From Lachnospiraceae bacterium (GTDB lineage: Bacteria; Bacillota; Clostridia; Lachnospirales; Lachnospiraceae), in contig CAAFZP010000049.1 in the NCBI GenBank assembly GCA_900767585.1, positions 1 through 42,691 on the forward strand: 42,691 nt of DNA. The letters run 5' to 3'. This document shows, one piece after another, positions 41,283 to 42,691 of the stretch (position 1 is its first letter; each line of letters opens with the position of its first letter). A program made the position numbers and the translations under genes. The notes beneath the pieces were generated by a model, which was not told the DNA's origin, did no database searches, and saw nothing but the letters and a program-made list of their open reading frames with translations.

Positions 41283-41686
41283 TGTATTCCCTCCGCATTT
41301 GCCTGAATTGTTTGAATTTGATTATTACAATCATTAATTTCCGTTTTTAACGATTTAATTTTTGCATTACATTCATTAATTTGATTCTGTATATTTTGTT
41401 TGCTTTTATTCAGCTCTGAAATTGCGCCATTATACTGTGCGCCCCTTGTGCACTCCAATATTCCTGTGAACAAATCTAATTTAATGACACTGCTCATTCT
41501 GTTAGGAATCTCAAATACCCTTTTTCTCGTCTCTTCTGCTGCCCGTTTAACCTGTCTGTTTAACTTTTCTATTTTTGTTTTCAAAATTTCTAATTCATCT
41601 ATATCCTTTTTTAATGAATTAATCTGATTCGTATTCGTTGTTATCCTTTGTTGATACTGTGTAATTTGTACTGTTGAATCTTCCAT
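41279..41686 (-). CDS. Small coiled-coil protein, DUF5082/YwqH-like
   Basis: A 135-residue protein with two long heptad-rich helices (QITQYQQRITTNTNQINSLKK and SKQNIQNQINECNAKIKSLKT) around a middle segment FEIPNRMSSVIKLDLFTGIL. It resembles the DUF5082 proteins (YwqH) that accompany LXG toxins in Bacillus type VII loci, by size and position rather than by a proven match. It is coupled by a 4-base overlap to the next small WXG-like gene. A strong hairpin separates it from the WXG100 gene, so it may be expressed at a lower level. Confidence 0.72.
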   Translation of the reverse strand: MEDSTVQITQYQQRITTNTNQINSLKKDIDELEILKTKIEKLNRQVKRAAEETRKRVFEIPNRMSSVIKLDLFTGILECTRGAQYNGAISELNKSKQNIQNQINECNAKIKSLKTEINDCNNQIQTIQANAEGIQ

Positions 41687-41709
41687 CTTCTATCCCCTCT
41701 CTTTTGAAT

Positions 41710-41745
41710 ATGCCAATCACCTGCGTCCTGACAGGTGATTGGTAT
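41710..41745 (-). promoter_or_regulatory. Intercistronic hairpin between WXG100 gene and the rest of the locus
   Basis: CCAATCACCTG (41713-41723) pairs perfectly with CAGGTGATTGG (41732-41742); three more pairs, one a G-T wobble, extend it to 14 bp. There is no T-run after it on the minus strand, so it is more likely an RNA-processing/stability element or a leaky terminator than a full stop. Confidence 0.6.
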
Positions 41746-41771
41746 GTTCTTTTACATAAAGAAAGAACCTG

Positions 41772-42062
41772 CTATCTGATAGAATTTGCACCACTTTGAT
41801 CGCGCTCAATTTCATTTGCACGATATTTTGTAATGTAATCAGCGATATCAGCAATAGCATCTCTTGCAGCCTCTAAAGCCTTTTTATGTTCTCTTTCGTA
41901 ACGCTCAATAAAAGCCTTTGAGGTTTCATTCTGCCATCCACCAGACAAGGTACCATTTGTAGAATTAAGTTTAGTTAAAACATCATTAATCGCAGTTGCC
42001 TGGTTATTGTATGTACCTGCTGCCTGTTCAAGGACATCATAATCAATCTTGTTTGTTGCCAT
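41772..42062 (-). CDS. WXG100-family (EsxA-like) secreted protein
   Basis: A 96-residue helical hairpin of the WXG100 family. The first helix (YDVLEQAAGTYNNQATAINDVLTKL) is followed by the turn GGWQNETSKAF, where the motif reads W-Q-N instead of W-x-G. The second helix ends YITKYRANEIERD, with YRANE matching the YxxxD/E export signal. It is probably secreted as a dimer and required by the machine. The start at 42062 has GGGGGG 7 bases upstream; a longer frame from 42119 covers this site and is rejected. It directly follows the EssC-like gene, 73 bases apart. Confidence 0.9.
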   Translation of the reverse strand: MATNKIDYDVLEQAAGTYNNQATAINDVLTKLNSTNGTLSGGWQNETSKAFIERYEREHKKALEAARDAIADIADYITKYRANEIERDQSGANSIR

Positions 42063-42135
42063 AATCATTCCCCCCTTTCGTAATATTTTTATGGTAAAGT
42101 GTTTCCACACCTGTGCCATCAGATTGAACGTGTAA

Positions 42136-42674
42136 TTATCCGTTTAAGGTAATCGTTTTTACCTTGCTTAAAACATTATCCAATAATGTAAATGCATCTC
42201 CCTCCTGCAATGCACCGGCATACATCTGTCGTTCCTTCGAGGTTGTATCAAATACTTCAATATCTTTCATATTCTTAAATACAATGTAATTTTGTTTTTT
42301 CTTAACCGTCTTTAATACCTCACATACCTGGAACTCATTCAATCTTTCATTTGCCAGATTGGTAAAGAGGATCAGGCATTTCAAACCTTTGTATTTTTCA
42401 AGAATATCTTTGTAACGATCAAGCAGTTCTCTGTTGCCGCTGACATACTCCGGCCAATCACTGTTATGAATCATCATAATAATCGGCGTCATTTCCGTAA
42501 CCGCCTGCACGCCCTGCACTTCACGTACTACTCTTCTTTGTTCTAATTCCGCTGTTAAGTCAGATAATATCTCCTGACTATCCTCAATATTTCGAGAATA
42601 TAACTGAACGCTGTCACTTGCTGAAATCGTTTCAAACTCACCTGTGTAATCATCGATGATGTACATTTGGTATC
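42136..42674 (-). CDS. essC: C-terminal part of an EssC-like type VII secretion ATPase (5' end missing)
   Basis: The last about 179 residues of an FtsK/SpoIIIE-type ATPase, cut by the contig end. VYIIDD-like start (YIIDDYTGEFETI), the segment EMTPIIMMIHNSDWPEYV, then LKCLILFTNLANERLNEF and LQEGDAFTLLDNVL fit the last, degenerate ATPase domain (D3) of EssC, including the final GDAF turn. The ATG at 42664-42666 is probably internal: the frame stays open upstream (Tyr-Gln) until the adapter begins at 42675. EssC drives export of WXG100 and LXG-type proteins; the WXG100 gene following it supports the call. The domain alone could also be from another FtsK-like protein. Confidence 0.75.
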
Positions 42675-42691
42675 AGATCGGAAGAGCACAC
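42675..42691. other. Illumina adapter sequence left at the contig end
   Basis: AGATCGGAAGAGCACAC equals the first 17 bases of the standard Illumina TruSeq adapter. It is not genomic. The real sequence ends at 42674. Confidence 0.97.

Overview
The window looks like chromosomal DNA from a Clostridia-type Gram-positive, most likely a Lachnospiraceae gut bacterium. The pointers are strong AGGAGG-type ribosome sites, TTG starts, BlaR1/BlaI, a Firmicutes-style type VII secretion locus, an AAA/PD-(D/E)XK gene of the kind abundant in that family, LytTR and ECF regulators, and lipoproteins with LTGC lipoboxes. No rRNA, tRNA, CRISPR array, insertion sequence or phage gene was recognised, and no gene-free stretch exceeds about 250 bases. 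The last 17 bases (42675-42691) are Illumina adapter, not genome, so the right edge is a contig end.

Left part (1-9428), metabolism and housekeeping: a cut-off gene; a gltS glutamate carrier behind a TAXI solute-binding lipoprotein, with a possible leader peptide; a YjbR/alkyltransferase-like fusion; an AAA/PD-(D/E)XK protein; an AlkD-like DNA glycosylase; aspartate kinase; then, divergently, a LytTR-PAS regulator followed by a polytopic membrane protein.

Signalling operon (17379 down to 9470, minus strand, eight genes, one clear promoter): FecR-domain membrane protein, cNMP-binding SpoIIE/RsbU-type phosphatase, CHASE2 adenylate cyclase, sugar-phosphate-isomerase-like protein, RsbW-type kinase, STAS antagonist, diguanylate cyclase and PilT. 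The layout suggests that cAMP drives a phosphatase which resets a partner switch, with c-di-GMP synthesis and type IV pilus retraction as co-expressed outputs. A divergent glycosyltransferase follows.

Envelope and stress part (18333-32301): a 1035-residue exported protein with a duplicated module; an ECF sigma factor fused through a Gly/Ala-rich linker and membrane segment to an extracellular domain, with an ECF-like promoter in front of it; a GNAT acetyltransferase; a BlaI-BlaR1 pair with an intact penicillin-sensor domain; a convergent lipoprotein made of two homologous halves whose promoter carries two BlaI-type operators; an acyltransferase-3 protein; and an OmpR/histidine kinase pair.

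Type VII locus (42674 down to 32400, minus strand, more AT-rich): C-terminus of an EssC-like ATPase, a WXG100 protein, two small WXG-superfamily partners, a CHAP-domain candidate effector, a second candidate effector, a TPR protein, a zinc-ribbon membrane protein, and then a vWA protein, a PP2C phosphatase and a Ser/Thr kinase. The last three match the TerY-P triad architecture. A strong terminator closes the run. This coupling and the cAMP partner-switch operon are the two most interesting systems here.
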